64,000 bases of DNA, from contig NZ_JBFDTP010000002.1 of the NCBI RefSeq assembly GCF_040719375.1, positions 2,356,001 to 2,420,000 of the forward strand, written 5' to 3'. Position numbers and translations under genes: made by a program. Below are positions 28,306 through 36,705 of this stretch, piece after piece. Numbering within the stretch: the stretch's first letter is position 1; the number at the start of each line of letters is the position of its first letter. The notes under the pieces were generated by a model, which was given only the letters and a program-made list of their open reading frames with translations, had not been told where the DNA came from and made no database searches. The stretch is from Clostridium sp. AN503 (GTDB lineage Bacteria > Bacillota > Clostridia > Lachnospirales > Lachnospiraceae).

Positions 28306-29511
28306 TTACCAGTAAGGCTTCCAATCCCGCCAAAGACGTACCAGACCCTCCAGGTAATAATAATCCCCCCAGGTGTTGCACTCATCCACACCGCGGTTTG
28401 TGCAGGGATTGTTGACTGAATCACGCGCATAAGTCCCGTGGAGCAGCAGGCCGTTGGACTGGGATCTGTTCTTCACCGCGCAGTGCTCCCACAGGGCCAG
28501 CATCAGCCGTTTTGCCATATCCGTATAATAGCCAGCCTGCTCTCCCGGCAGATACTTTGCCATCTCAAGCATTCCGCAGGCAGCGATCGCCGCGGAGGAG
28601 GAGTCTCTCGGCTCCTCACTTCCATCGTCAAAATCAAAATCCCAGTAAGGGATCAGATCCTGCGGCAGATGCTCCAGGAAATACCCCGTCACCTTCTCAA
28701 AGACCTCAATATACTCCGGGTCCCGGATGTAGCGGTATGCCATGGCGGAGCCATAGATGCCCCATGCCTGGCCCCTCGCCCATGCGGACCCGTCCCGGTT
28801 GCCCTGGTGGGTCACGCCGCGGAGCGCAGCCCCAGTCTCAGGATCAAAAAAGTAGGTGTGATAGGTAGAGCAGTCCGGCCTGACAACGCATTTCATCGCC
28901 GTCGTGATATGAGCCAGCGCTTTTTCCCGGTATTGTGGCTGGCCGGTGGTCTCCGACGCCCAGAACAACAGAGGCATGTTGAGAAGACAGTCGATGATCA
29001 GCCGGTAATTGTCCGGCGCCCCAAGCTCGCCCCAGGCCTGGAAAAACTGCCCTTTCTCATGAAACCGCCCCATCAGATTATCCGCCGCCATCAGAGCCGC
29101 CTTTTTGGCAGTCTCATTCCCCGTCAGCATATACGCCGCCACACAGGATGGAGAATATAAAAAGCCCATATCATGATGGTCCACATCCACCCTTCTCATG
29201 ATCCGGTCCAGAAAACTCTCCACCTGGACTTCGCCTGCATGGCGGAGCGCTTCTTTTGCTTCCTCTGCCGCATGGCTTTCTTCCCTGCATGTTTCCTCAT
29301 AAGCCAGCCAGATCTGGCCCGTCCAGAATCCGGTGGTCCACTCCACATTATCCGTCTGCGGATAAAAATTACCGCTGCTGTTGGAATCCGGGAATCTGTC
29401 TGTGAACTCCGCCAGATTTGCTTCCACCAGCTTCACCGCCAACTCCTTCGCCTCCCGGACCTGTTCTGCCGATATGACGCCGTAAGTCAGCAAATGTTCT
29501 CTTGTCTGCAT
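28306..29511 (-). CDS. Glycoside hydrolase family 88 (unsaturated glucuronyl hydrolase)
   Basis: The 401-residue alpha/alpha-barrel enzyme contains WTTGFWTGQIWLAYE (about 54-68), the catalytic-Asp regions VDHHDMGFLYSPSC (about 110-123) and the segment WARGQAWGIYG. It removes the 4,5-unsaturated uronic acid that a polysaccharide lyase leaves at the non-reducing end. The lyase-type gene immediately upstream (33 bp) fits this exactly. There is no signal peptide, so it acts on imported oligosaccharide in the cytoplasm. GGAGG precedes the ATG. Confidence 0.88.
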   Translation of the reverse strand: MQTREHLLTYGVISAEQVREAKELAVKLVEANLAEFTDRFPDSNSSGNFYPQTDNVEWTTGFWTGQIWLAYEETCREESHAAEEAKEALRHAGEVQVESFLDRIMRRVDVDHHDMGFLYSPSCVAAYMLTGNETAKKAALMAADNLMGRFHEKGQFFQAWGELGAPDNYRLIIDCLLNMPLLFWASETTGQPQYREKALAHITTAMKCVVRPDCSTYHTYFFDPETGAALRGVTHQGNRDGSAWARGQAWGIYGSAMAYRYIRDPEYIEVFEKVTGYFLEHLPQDLIPYWDFDFDDGSEEPRDSSSAAIAACGMLEMAKYLPGEQAGYYTDMAKRLMLALWEHCAVKNRSQSNGLLLHGTYARDSVNNPCTNRGVDECNTWGDYYYLEGLVRLWRDWKPYW

Positions 29512-29544
29512 GTTTGCCTGTTCCTCCTGTTCCTCTGAATGGTT

Positions 29545-31740
29545 CTACCACCGGAGCACCACCATCTGTGTCTGCCTTTCTCCGGCCTGCTCCGTTTCCT
29601 GCTGCCCTGTTTCCTGCGGCTCCTTCTCGGCCTGTCCCGGCTCTTTTATCTCCGCCGCCATCACCCGGCCAAGCCCATAACAGCCTTCGGCGCCAATATA
29701 TTCGCAGTCCGCCCCGGCCTCCACATGGGCGTTGACCACCAGCCACGCGCGTCCGCCGCAGGTTACCTTTACCGCTTCCGCTTCCCGGTCCTCAAGCGTC
29801 CTGCCGGAAACCGGAGCTGCAACTGGTACCTTGACCGCTTCCACTGTCTCAATCTCCGAAACGCTTCCAGCTTCCGGCATGATCCCATCCACCGGCTCAG
29901 CCCCGCATTCCTTTTTCCGGCCGCCCACCTGCTGGCAGACGACCACTGTGATCAGGCTGAATGTCCCGCTCCCTTTCCCAGAAAACGTCACCATCCGGCC
30001 CGGTTCCTTCCGGTTATAATGCTGTGAGATGCCAAACTCCTCTTCTTCCATGGAAGCGCCGTCCGATACGCACCGAAACGTCACCAGGCTGCTCTTTCCT
30101 CTCACAGAAAATCCACGTTTCTCCCGAACCGGAGTAAGCCCCGGAGCCAGATGAAAGTGCTGCTGAAAACTATGTTCGCCAAAGGCAGAATCCTGAGCAG
30201 CTCCATGGACATTTTCACTGGAAGCCCCATAACAGGTATCCATAACCAGATAGATCCCTGTTCCGATGGCGAGTATCCTCCGCTCCACAAAAACACCGCG
30301 GTCCATATACCCCAGATGGCTGCACTCGATCAGGGTATACTCCCCTTTTCTGCACAGATTGCCCGGCAGCGCGGGGAGCAGTCCATCCACTCCCCAGGAA
30401 TCCAGGCACCGGGTATATTCTGCCCCGTCCACGGTCACGCTGTTGTGAGCCTTCGCACTCTTGAACGCGCGCCGCTCTCTGCCGTCCACATAGGTATACC
30501 TGCCCGGATCGATGAGGATATCCTCCCCGCCGACTACCAGATCCATGTGGCATTTGTCAAAATGCCCATGGCCTCCGCCCAGGCTGCCGCAGCGCACATG
30601 CAGGTAATCCGCGTCTGTTCCCCACGAAGAACGCAGATACCAGTTGCCGCTGTCTTTCAGCCAGGCATAGGTCGTCTCCGGCTCCCTGGAAGCGAGCGCC
30701 TCATATTCTGCCGCCGCATCCATACCGTAGTCCCAGGCCCCCTCATACTCCATGTGTTCAAATCCGCCGGATTTCAGCACCGGGTCCGAAAGCCAGTACC
30801 CGCAGACCGTCAGCACGTCCCGGAGGTCCGTCACGTCGCTGTCCCCGCACGGAGGCTGGCTGCCGTCAGGCTTCTGCCAGATCCGGTCCGCATATGCCAT
30901 GGTTTTCACTTTTTCCGTCACCGAAGAAGGGAATGTGTCACCGCACAGCCTTGCCACCCGCAGCGCCTCCAGATAGCATTTCAAAACCTCGTTGTGATAC
31001 ATGGGCGACTGCTCCCAGTGCACGCCGTCGTCCATCACCTGAACCTCGATCTGCCTGGTCAGCCGTTCCTTCGCAATCTCAGCATACCGCTCCCCCTCCG
31101 GATAGCCGCCCACAAAAGCAAGCATTTTTCCAATCGCATACAGACCGCTGTTCTCCAATACGCCCCAGTTGCTCTTGGTGGAAAACGGCACGTCGCAGGC
31201 CGCAAGATACGCCCCGTGGCACGCCATGGAATCCAGAAACCGTTCAAAGACCTCATTACTCACAGAAGGGCTTGACACGAAATACCCCATGGCTTTGATC
31301 CAGCTCTCCGCCCGCAGCCCCGCCTCGATGGTCCTCCAGGTCTTCGGCTTTAACTCCTCCGTAATTGGATTTTTTAAGATCCAGCGGGAAAGCTGGGATG
31401 CAAACGCCCTCGCATAATGCTCCGCCCCGCTCATGGCATAGGCCTGCCCCATGCACACCCAGTAACGGTGCCGGTTCATCTGATAGATAAACTCCGGATC
31501 ATCTCCCGGCTGGTACGTCCAGTCGATCTCCTCCGGAAACGTGACCGGCGCTGCCGTCTGCTCCATATCCCAGGGAAGATCGAACAGGAAGGTCCGCCCC
31601 ATCACCTCATCCGCGATCCGGATCCGGTGCGCGGCTTCCTCCGGCCACCATTTCTTCACATAAGCAGCACACGCCGAAGTTTCCTCCGGCGTTTTTCCAT
31701 ACCTCTCTGCAAATCTTGCACGCTGCAAACTCATCATCAT
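29545..31740 (-). CDS. Heparinase II/III family protein (polysaccharide or oligosaccharide lyase)
   Basis: The 731-residue protein has an N-terminal alpha-barrel domain (about 1-350, including the region KSNWGVLENSGLYAIG) and a C-terminal heparinase II/III beta-sandwich (about 360-600). The segment GGGHGHFDKCHMDL (with the conserved His) and DPGRYTYVDGRERRAFKSA lie there. No secretion signal is present, so it probably acts on imported uronate-containing oligosaccharides. The polymer could be a glycosaminoglycan or alginate-like; sequence alone does not decide. The start overlaps the upstream permease stop by 4 bp. Confidence 0.87.
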   Translation of the reverse strand: MMMSLQRARFAERYGKTPEETSACAAYVKKWWPEEAAHRIRIADEVMGRTFLFDLPWDMEQTAAPVTFPEEIDWTYQPGDDPEFIYQMNRHRYWVCMGQAYAMSGAEHYARAFASQLSRWILKNPITEELKPKTWRTIEAGLRAESWIKAMGYFVSSPSVSNEVFERFLDSMACHGAYLAACDVPFSTKSNWGVLENSGLYAIGKMLAFVGGYPEGERYAEIAKERLTRQIEVQVMDDGVHWEQSPMYHNEVLKCYLEALRVARLCGDTFPSSVTEKVKTMAYADRIWQKPDGSQPPCGDSDVTDLRDVLTVCGYWLSDPVLKSGGFEHMEYEGAWDYGMDAAAEYEALASREPETTYAWLKDSGNWYLRSSWGTDADYLHVRCGSLGGGHGHFDKCHMDLVVGGEDILIDPGRYTYVDGRERRAFKSAKAHNSVTVDGAEYTRCLDSWGVDGLLPALPGNLCRKGEYTLIECSHLGYMDRGVFVERRILAIGTGIYLVMDTCYGASSENVHGAAQDSAFGEHSFQQHFHLAPGLTPVREKRGFSVRGKSSLVTFRCVSDGASMEEEEFGISQHYNRKEPGRMVTFSGKGSGTFSLITVVVCQQVGGRKKECGAEPVDGIMPEAGSVSEIETVEAVKVPVAAPVSGRTLEDREAEAVKVTCGGRAWLVVNAHVEAGADCEYIGAEGCYGLGRVMAAEIKEPGQAEKEPQETGQQETEQAGERQTQMVVLRW

Positions 31741-32564
31741 CCTTTGACGCCTCCTGCCGTGATCCCTTCCACAAACCAGCGCTGGCAGATGATGAAGATC
31801 GCGAGCACTGGTACCAGGGAACAGACGGACGCAGCCATGATCAGAGCATAGTCTGCTCCGTACTGGGAGATAAACATGCGGATACCAAGCTGGATCGTCT
31901 TTAACTCCGTGCTGTTCAAATAGATCATCGGCCCCATAAAATCATTCCAGATACTTACAAAGGTAAAGATGATCAGGGTTGCGATACCCGGCTTTACAAG
32001 CGGCAGCGCGATCCTTGCAAAGATCCCGTACTCGGAAAGCCCGTCGATCCTGGCCGCCTCCAAAAGCTCATTGGGGATCCCCATCATAAACTGGCGCATC
32101 AGGAATACGCCGAACGCGGAGAACGCCTGCATCAGGATCAGCCCCAGATGGGAGTTGGTCAGATGCATCTTGCTCATCAGGGCGAACTGCGGGACCATGT
32201 ACACCTGCCAGGGCACCGCGATCGTGGTGACATAGACCACAAACAGCAGGTCTCTTCCTTTAAATTTCACCTTTGCAAATCCATAAGCTGCAAAACAGCT
32301 GGTGAACACCTGGATGACCGTCGTGATGACCGTCAGCTTTGTGGTATTCTTAAAAAATGTGAGAAGCGTGATCTTCTCCCAGATGTTCTGGTAGTTCTCA
32401 AAATGCCACACCGTAGGCAGGATCTTCATGGGGATGCTGAACACCTCATTGCTGTTCTTAAAGGACGCCAGCACCATCCAGAAAAACGGGATGATCATCA
32501 GCACCGTAAGGACGGACAGAACCACATAAACGATAGCCTTGCTTTTGAATGTTTTTGTACTCAT
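31737..32564 (-). CDS. Carbohydrate ABC transporter permease (CUT1, MalG-like)
   Basis: The 275-residue protein has six hydrophobic segments and the EAA loop EAARIDGLSEYGIFARIALP (about 177-196). It pairs with the permease encoded upstream to form the importer channel. AAGGAGGAG precedes the ATG. It overlaps the heparinase start by 4 bp. Confidence 0.92.
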   Translation of the reverse strand: MSTKTFKSKAIVYVVLSVLTVLMIIPFFWMVLASFKNSNEVFSIPMKILPTVWHFENYQNIWEKITLLTFFKNTTKLTVITTVIQVFTSCFAAYGFAKVKFKGRDLLFVVYVTTIAVPWQVYMVPQFALMSKMHLTNSHLGLILMQAFSAFGVFLMRQFMMGIPNELLEAARIDGLSEYGIFARIALPLVKPGIATLIIFTFVSIWNDFMGPMIYLNSTELKTIQLGIRMFISQYGADYALIMAASVCSLVPVLAIFIICQRWFVEGITAGGVKG

Positions 32565-32573
32565 GTCTCCTCC

Positions 32574-33467
32574 TTATACGAAATCCGTAAATTTTTTCTC
32601 GCCGCGAAGCTGGATCAGCGTGACCACCAGCACAATGGCAAACAGCACCAGGGCCGACGCACTCGCATAACCGAACTTGAAGTCCACGAACGCCGCATTG
32701 TAGATATGGTTTACCAATACGTTGGTCGCCCGTCCCGGACCGCCTCCGGTCATGACATAGATAAGATCAAACACCTTGAAGCACTGGATCGTCAGCATGA
32801 TGACCACGAAGAAGGTGGTGGGTGTCAGCATCGGGATCGTGATGTACCACAGTTTCTTAAGCCCTGTGGCCCCGTCGATGCTGGCCGCCTCATACAGATC
32901 CCCGGAGATCCCCTGCAGGGCTGCCAAATAAACCACCATATAATAGCCCATGTATTTCCATACGCTGACGATGATGATGACCCACATAGCCCAGTCCGTG
33001 GATGCGCACCACTTGGGCGGGTTTGCCACGCCGATCCATTTTAAAAACTCATTGATCGGGCCGAACTCCGGCTGGAACAGCATGTTCCACACAGCGCCTA
33101 CCGCAACTAAAGAAGCCACATACGGGAAGAAAAATGCGGTACGGTACACCACCATGCCTTTGATCTTGGAGTTTAAGAGCACCGCGATCAAAAGCGCTGC
33201 CACCAGGGTCAGCGGCACGGTAAAGATCGCATACCAGAAGGTATTTTGCAGGGAAATGATAAACGTGCTGTCCCCGAACAGCTTTGCAAAGTTCTTTAAT
33301 CCCACAAACTGCATCGGAGCGTCCGAGCCGTCCCACTTCATCACGCTGAGCACAAACGAAAAGCACACCGGGATAAAGATAAAGACAAAGTATCCGATAA
33401 AGTTCGGAATGATGAAAGAATAGCCGACCAGGTTGGTCCGCAGTTCCTTTTTCTGCCTTCCTGTCAT
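32574..33467 (-). CDS. Sugar ABC transporter permease (CUT1, MalF-like)
   Basis: The 297-residue protein has six hydrophobic segments and the EAA loop YEAASIDGATGLKKLWYITIP (about 204-224). It lies between the binding-protein gene and the second permease. No ATPase gene lies in the cluster, as in many Firmicute CUT1 loci served by a shared MsmX-type ATPase. Confidence 0.92.
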   Translation of the reverse strand: MTGRQKKELRTNLVGYSFIIPNFIGYFVFIFIPVCFSFVLSVMKWDGSDAPMQFVGLKNFAKLFGDSTFIISLQNTFWYAIFTVPLTLVAALLIAVLLNSKIKGMVVYRTAFFFPYVASLVAVGAVWNMLFQPEFGPINEFLKWIGVANPPKWCASTDWAMWVIIIVSVWKYMGYYMVVYLAALQGISGDLYEAASIDGATGLKKLWYITIPMLTPTTFFVVIMLTIQCFKVFDLIYVMTGGGPGRATNVLVNHIYNAAFVDFKFGYASASALVLFAIVLVVTLIQLRGEKKFTDFV

Positions 33468-33491
33468 GATTTTTCTCCTCCTTGGGCATAA

Positions 33492-33524
33492 AAGGACGTC
33501 CCCTCTCCCGAAAGGGACGTCCTT
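33492..33524 (-). terminator. Hairpin between binding-protein and permease genes
   Basis: AAGGACGTCCC (33492-33502) pairs perfectly with GGGACGTCCTT (33514-33524). There is no T-run after it on the minus strand. It more likely stabilises the upstream mRNA or partly reduces read-through, raising binding-protein level over permeases. Confidence 0.6.
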
Positions 33525-33536
33525 ATGAATTTCAGT

Positions 33537-34892
33537 TTATTCTTCCATAGCTTCCTTTGCACGCTCGTTCATGTTGGCGATACCGGTGTCGATATCCTCC
33601 TCGCCGATCATGATCAGGTCATGCTCTTCCTCGATCACTTTGCGGACAGAAGGCATCTTGGCATCCAGCGGACGGTCGAACACGAAGTTCTTAACCTCCA
33701 GAGCGGTCTTGCCATCCTCCGGGAATCCTTCGATGGAAGAAAGCTTCTCGGTAACTGCGTCAGAAGAGATTGCCGGGAATACGCTGTTGTCTGCAAGGAT
33801 CTCTGCGCCTTCCTCACTGGTAGCGAACTTCACGAACTCCCATGCGGTATCCGGTACGTCGCTCTTTGCGTTGATCGCGATCGGGGTAACAGAACCAACA
33901 GTGCTTCCTGCCTCTACGCCTTCCGGATGCGGGATCTTGGTCACACCCCAGTTAAAGTCGAACTTTCCGTCCTTCTTATCCTGGATCAGGGTTGCGATAA
34001 ACCAGGTACCCATGGGAACCATCGCACACTGCTGCTGCTCAAATACGCTGATGTAGTGGATGCTGCCGGTCTTTAAGTTCGCATAGCTCTGAAGAGTGCC
34101 CTCATCCTGCATGCGCAGAGCCTGCTCGTAGTAGGGTTTTAAGAAGGAATAATCCTCGGACAGCAGGGTGTTCTTGCCATCCTGGAGCGCCCAGTTGGCA
34201 ACCATAGCCATCCAGGTGTGGTTGTGGGTGCCGTATACCTTGGCGCTGCCCTCGCCGCTTGTCATCTGCTTTGCCAGTGCCTCATACTCATCCCAGGTCA
34301 TGTCATCCTTCGGATACTCCACGCCTGCTTTGTCAAACAGATCTTTGTTGTAGAAAAGGGTGTACCAGTCGCGGCGGAACGGAAGGGTGTACTGCTTCCC
34401 ATCCATCTGAAGCTGCTCTGCTGCGCCGTTGTACAGGCTTAAATCAATGCCGTCTTTTGCAATGTAGTCAGTCAGATCCAGAAGCTGGTTCTTGTCCTTC
34501 ATCGCCACCTGGGTGTCGGCATCCTTTACCATGATCACGTCCGGATCCGTGTCGCCGCCTGCCAGCATAACGGTGATCTTGTTGTTATACTCATCCGCCT
34601 GGGTGTCAATTAACTCCACCTCGACGTTCTCGTTCTTTGCCATAAATGCATCTGCCATCGCCTGGAACTGCGGGGAGCTTGCATTGTCCCATACGGAAAC
34701 GGTCAGCTTCACCTTCTCGCCGCTTGCCGCTGCCGCTGTGGTCTCAGCAGCGCCGCCTGCTGCCGCCGTGGTCTCTGCCGCGCCGCCTGCCGCTGTTGTA
34801 GCCTCCGCCGGTTTGGAACCGCCGCCGCAGCCTGCCAGTGAAACGGCCGCTGTCACAAATGCCAGTGAAAGTGCTGTGATTCTTTTCTTCAT
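33537..34892 (-). CDS. Extracellular solute-binding protein family 1 (CUT1 lipoprotein)
   Basis: The 451-residue lipoprotein has signal MKKRITALSLAFVTAAVSLA then the lipobox Cys at residue 22. A repetitive Ala/Thr/Glu/Gly linker (AAGGAAETTAAAGGAAET repeats, residues 30-60) follows. The remainder is a bacterial extracellular solute-binding fold (GGDTDPDVIMVKDADTQVA, MTWDEYEALAKQM). It should capture uronate-containing oligosaccharides for the adjacent permeases. AGGAGGG lies 7 nt before the ATG, inside a large inverted repeat. Confidence 0.9.
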   Translation of the reverse strand: MKKRITALSLAFVTAAVSLAGCGGGSKPAEATTAAGGAAETTAAAGGAAETTAAAASGEKVKLTVSVWDNASSPQFQAMADAFMAKNENVEVELIDTQADEYNNKITVMLAGGDTDPDVIMVKDADTQVAMKDKNQLLDLTDYIAKDGIDLSLYNGAAEQLQMDGKQYTLPFRRDWYTLFYNKDLFDKAGVEYPKDDMTWDEYEALAKQMTSGEGSAKVYGTHNHTWMAMVANWALQDGKNTLLSEDYSFLKPYYEQALRMQDEGTLQSYANLKTGSIHYISVFEQQQCAMVPMGTWFIATLIQDKKDGKFDFNWGVTKIPHPEGVEAGSTVGSVTPIAINAKSDVPDTAWEFVKFATSEEGAEILADNSVFPAISSDAVTEKLSSIEGFPEDGKTALEVKNFVFDRPLDAKMPSVRKVIEEEHDLIMIGEEDIDTGIANMNERAKEAMEE

Positions 34893-34899
34893 AATGAAA

Positions 34900-34951
34900 C
34901 CCTCCTGTTAAACTTGTTTTTGTAACTTATGAAACAAGTATAACAGGAGGG
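34900..34951 (-). promoter_or_regulatory. Large inverted repeat over the promoter and ribosome site of the binding-protein gene
   Basis: Plus-strand 34900-34919 and 34932-34951 (AAACAAGTATAACAGGAGGG) are inverted copies of 20 nt with one mismatch and a 12-nt spacer. The gene-proximal arm holds the Shine-Dalgarno sequence. The distal arm overlaps a promoter-like pair on the minus strand: TTGGTA (34960-34965), 17 bp, TATACT (34937-34942). It can be an operator in DNA or, if transcription begins further upstream, an RNA hairpin that hides the ribosome site. Confidence 0.7.
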
Positions 34952-35065
34952 CTTTTTCATACCAATCGAGCCAATTACGAATTTTTATAATATCTTTCAC
35001 TGTCCGGATTTACTTTTTATAATTTTTTACACTTTTTATAATTTCTTCATCTTTTATGCACCAGG

Positions 35066-36679
35066 CTACAGCGTCCTCGCCAGCGCCTCATATTCCTTTG
35101 GAGTGAACCCCGTGATCTTCTTAAAGACCGTGCTGAAATAATACTGGGTATCAAACCCCAGCATATCGGAGATCTCATACATCATATACTGATGGGTGGC
35201 GATCAGTTCCTTGGCCTTCTCCACCCGGAAATGATTGACATAGTCGGTAAAATTCTGCCCCGTCTGTTTCTTGAAGCTGCTGCTCAAATACCCCTGGCTG
35301 ATGCCAAGCTGGTCAGCCAGCTGCGCCAGGGAGATCTTCTCCCGGTAATGCTCCTCCACATATTTCTGCGCCAGCTCCACGTTGCGGTCGGTCTTCCCGT
35401 CTGCGCGCTGCTCCAACACCTTCACCACCTCGCCGCTGAAGCTGCCGATCCAGCGGATGATGTCATTTAAAGTTCCCATACGGTTTAACTGCCCGATGAT
35501 GTCCACCGCATAGGGGAACGCGCTCTCCTCCTGCTCCTCAAAAAAGGACGTGATAAAATAATACAGGCTGCTGCACCCGTTGATGGCCTGGGCGCGGGAC
35601 GGCTTGTGCTCCATCAAAAGCTCCTCCACCTGTTCCATGATCCCGGTGAACTTCTCTCCGTCATTGGACTGGATGCTCTGTCCCAGATCCTTTTTCAGGA
35701 AGCTGATATTGAAGTTGCTGCTGTGGCGGTTGCTGGCCTCGCACTCCTCCGAGTAGAACACGATCGGCTCCGCCCACTCATAGTAAGTGTAATTCATGGC
35801 GCTCATCACCTGATACAAAAGCTCCGGAAACTCCTCGATCCCCTGTCCCTTCCTGCTGACCGCCACCGAAGCGGACACTTCAAAATAATCCTTGATGACC
35901 GACAAAAATTTTCCGCCCATCTTCCGGATCCGCTCCTGATAGTCCGGGATCCCGAAGGCGGAAAGCACCAGGATAAACCCGTTCTGATCCCTCCGCACCA
36001 GACAGCTGTGGTCAAAAAAGCCTTTCACCATCTCCGTGATAATATCCTCCGCGAACCCCATCATCTTTTTCTGGTCGTCCCTGGTAAATGCCGGAGAAAA
36101 CCCTTCAAACCCATAGTTAAAATGGATCAGCATCAGCACCGGCTCCTGAAACTGCTCCCGGATCACCTGTTTTAAAGGTTCCTGGGCATTCCCTTCCAGA
36201 TCGAACACCAGCACCCGCCTGAAATAGTTTCTTATGCTGTCCGCCATGGTCATCCCATACTGTGTTTCCCTATCTGAAAGCACCCCCCCTACTGGGTTTT
36301 TTTCGCGACATTTCTCCACAGCGCGGTCCAGGGTCTCTGCAAGCTTCTCTTCGTCCAGCTCCAGCTTCACCAGGTAATCCAGCGCCCCCAGCCGCACCGC
36401 TTCCCTTGCCAGGGAAAAATCCTCCAGGTTCGTCAAAAGGATAAACTGAGCCTGGCACTGGTTTTCCCTCGCTCTCCGCATGAATTCTATCCCATCCATG
36501 GCCGGCATCTTGATATCGGTTATGATGATATCCGGCTTCAGCTCGTCAAGCTGCTCCAAAGCCTGCTGGCCGTTGGTGGCCTTTCCCACAATCCTGCAAT
36601 CCTGCTGTTCCCAGTCCAGCATGGACGCGATCCCCGCCAGGATCAGCGGCTCGTCGTCTACCAGCATCACTCGATACAT
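35066..36679 (-). CDS. YesN-type response regulator (receiver plus AraC DNA-binding domain)
   Basis: The 537-residue protein has a receiver domain at 1-120 with the phospho-acceptor Asp55 in ITDIKMP, Asp8-Asp9 and Lys near 105. A long middle region of unknown fold follows. The C-terminal AraC helix-turn-helix pair spans about 435-535 (LAQLADQLGISQGYLSSSFK, GFTPKEYEAL). It pairs with the sensor kinase encoded 26 bp upstream and probably activates the CUT1/heparinase operon that starts 174 bp downstream. AAGGAGG precedes the ATG. Confidence 0.92.
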   Translation of the reverse strand: MYRVMLVDDEPLILAGIASMLDWEQQDCRIVGKATNGQQALEQLDELKPDIIITDIKMPAMDGIEFMRRARENQCQAQFILLTNLEDFSLAREAVRLGALDYLVKLELDEEKLAETLDRAVEKCREKNPVGGVLSDRETQYGMTMADSIRNYFRRVLVFDLEGNAQEPLKQVIREQFQEPVLMLIHFNYGFEGFSPAFTRDDQKKMMGFAEDIITEMVKGFFDHSCLVRRDQNGFILVLSAFGIPDYQERIRKMGGKFLSVIKDYFEVSASVAVSRKGQGIEEFPELLYQVMSAMNYTYYEWAEPIVFYSEECEASNRHSSNFNISFLKKDLGQSIQSNDGEKFTGIMEQVEELLMEHKPSRAQAINGCSSLYYFITSFFEEQEESAFPYAVDIIGQLNRMGTLNDIIRWIGSFSGEVVKVLEQRADGKTDRNVELAQKYVEEHYREKISLAQLADQLGISQGYLSSSFKKQTGQNFTDYVNHFRVEKAKELIATHQYMMYEISDMLGFDTQYYFSTVFKKITGFTPKEYEALARTL

Positions 36680-36705
36680 GTTAAATCCTCCTTAAGCTCC
36701 GTAAA

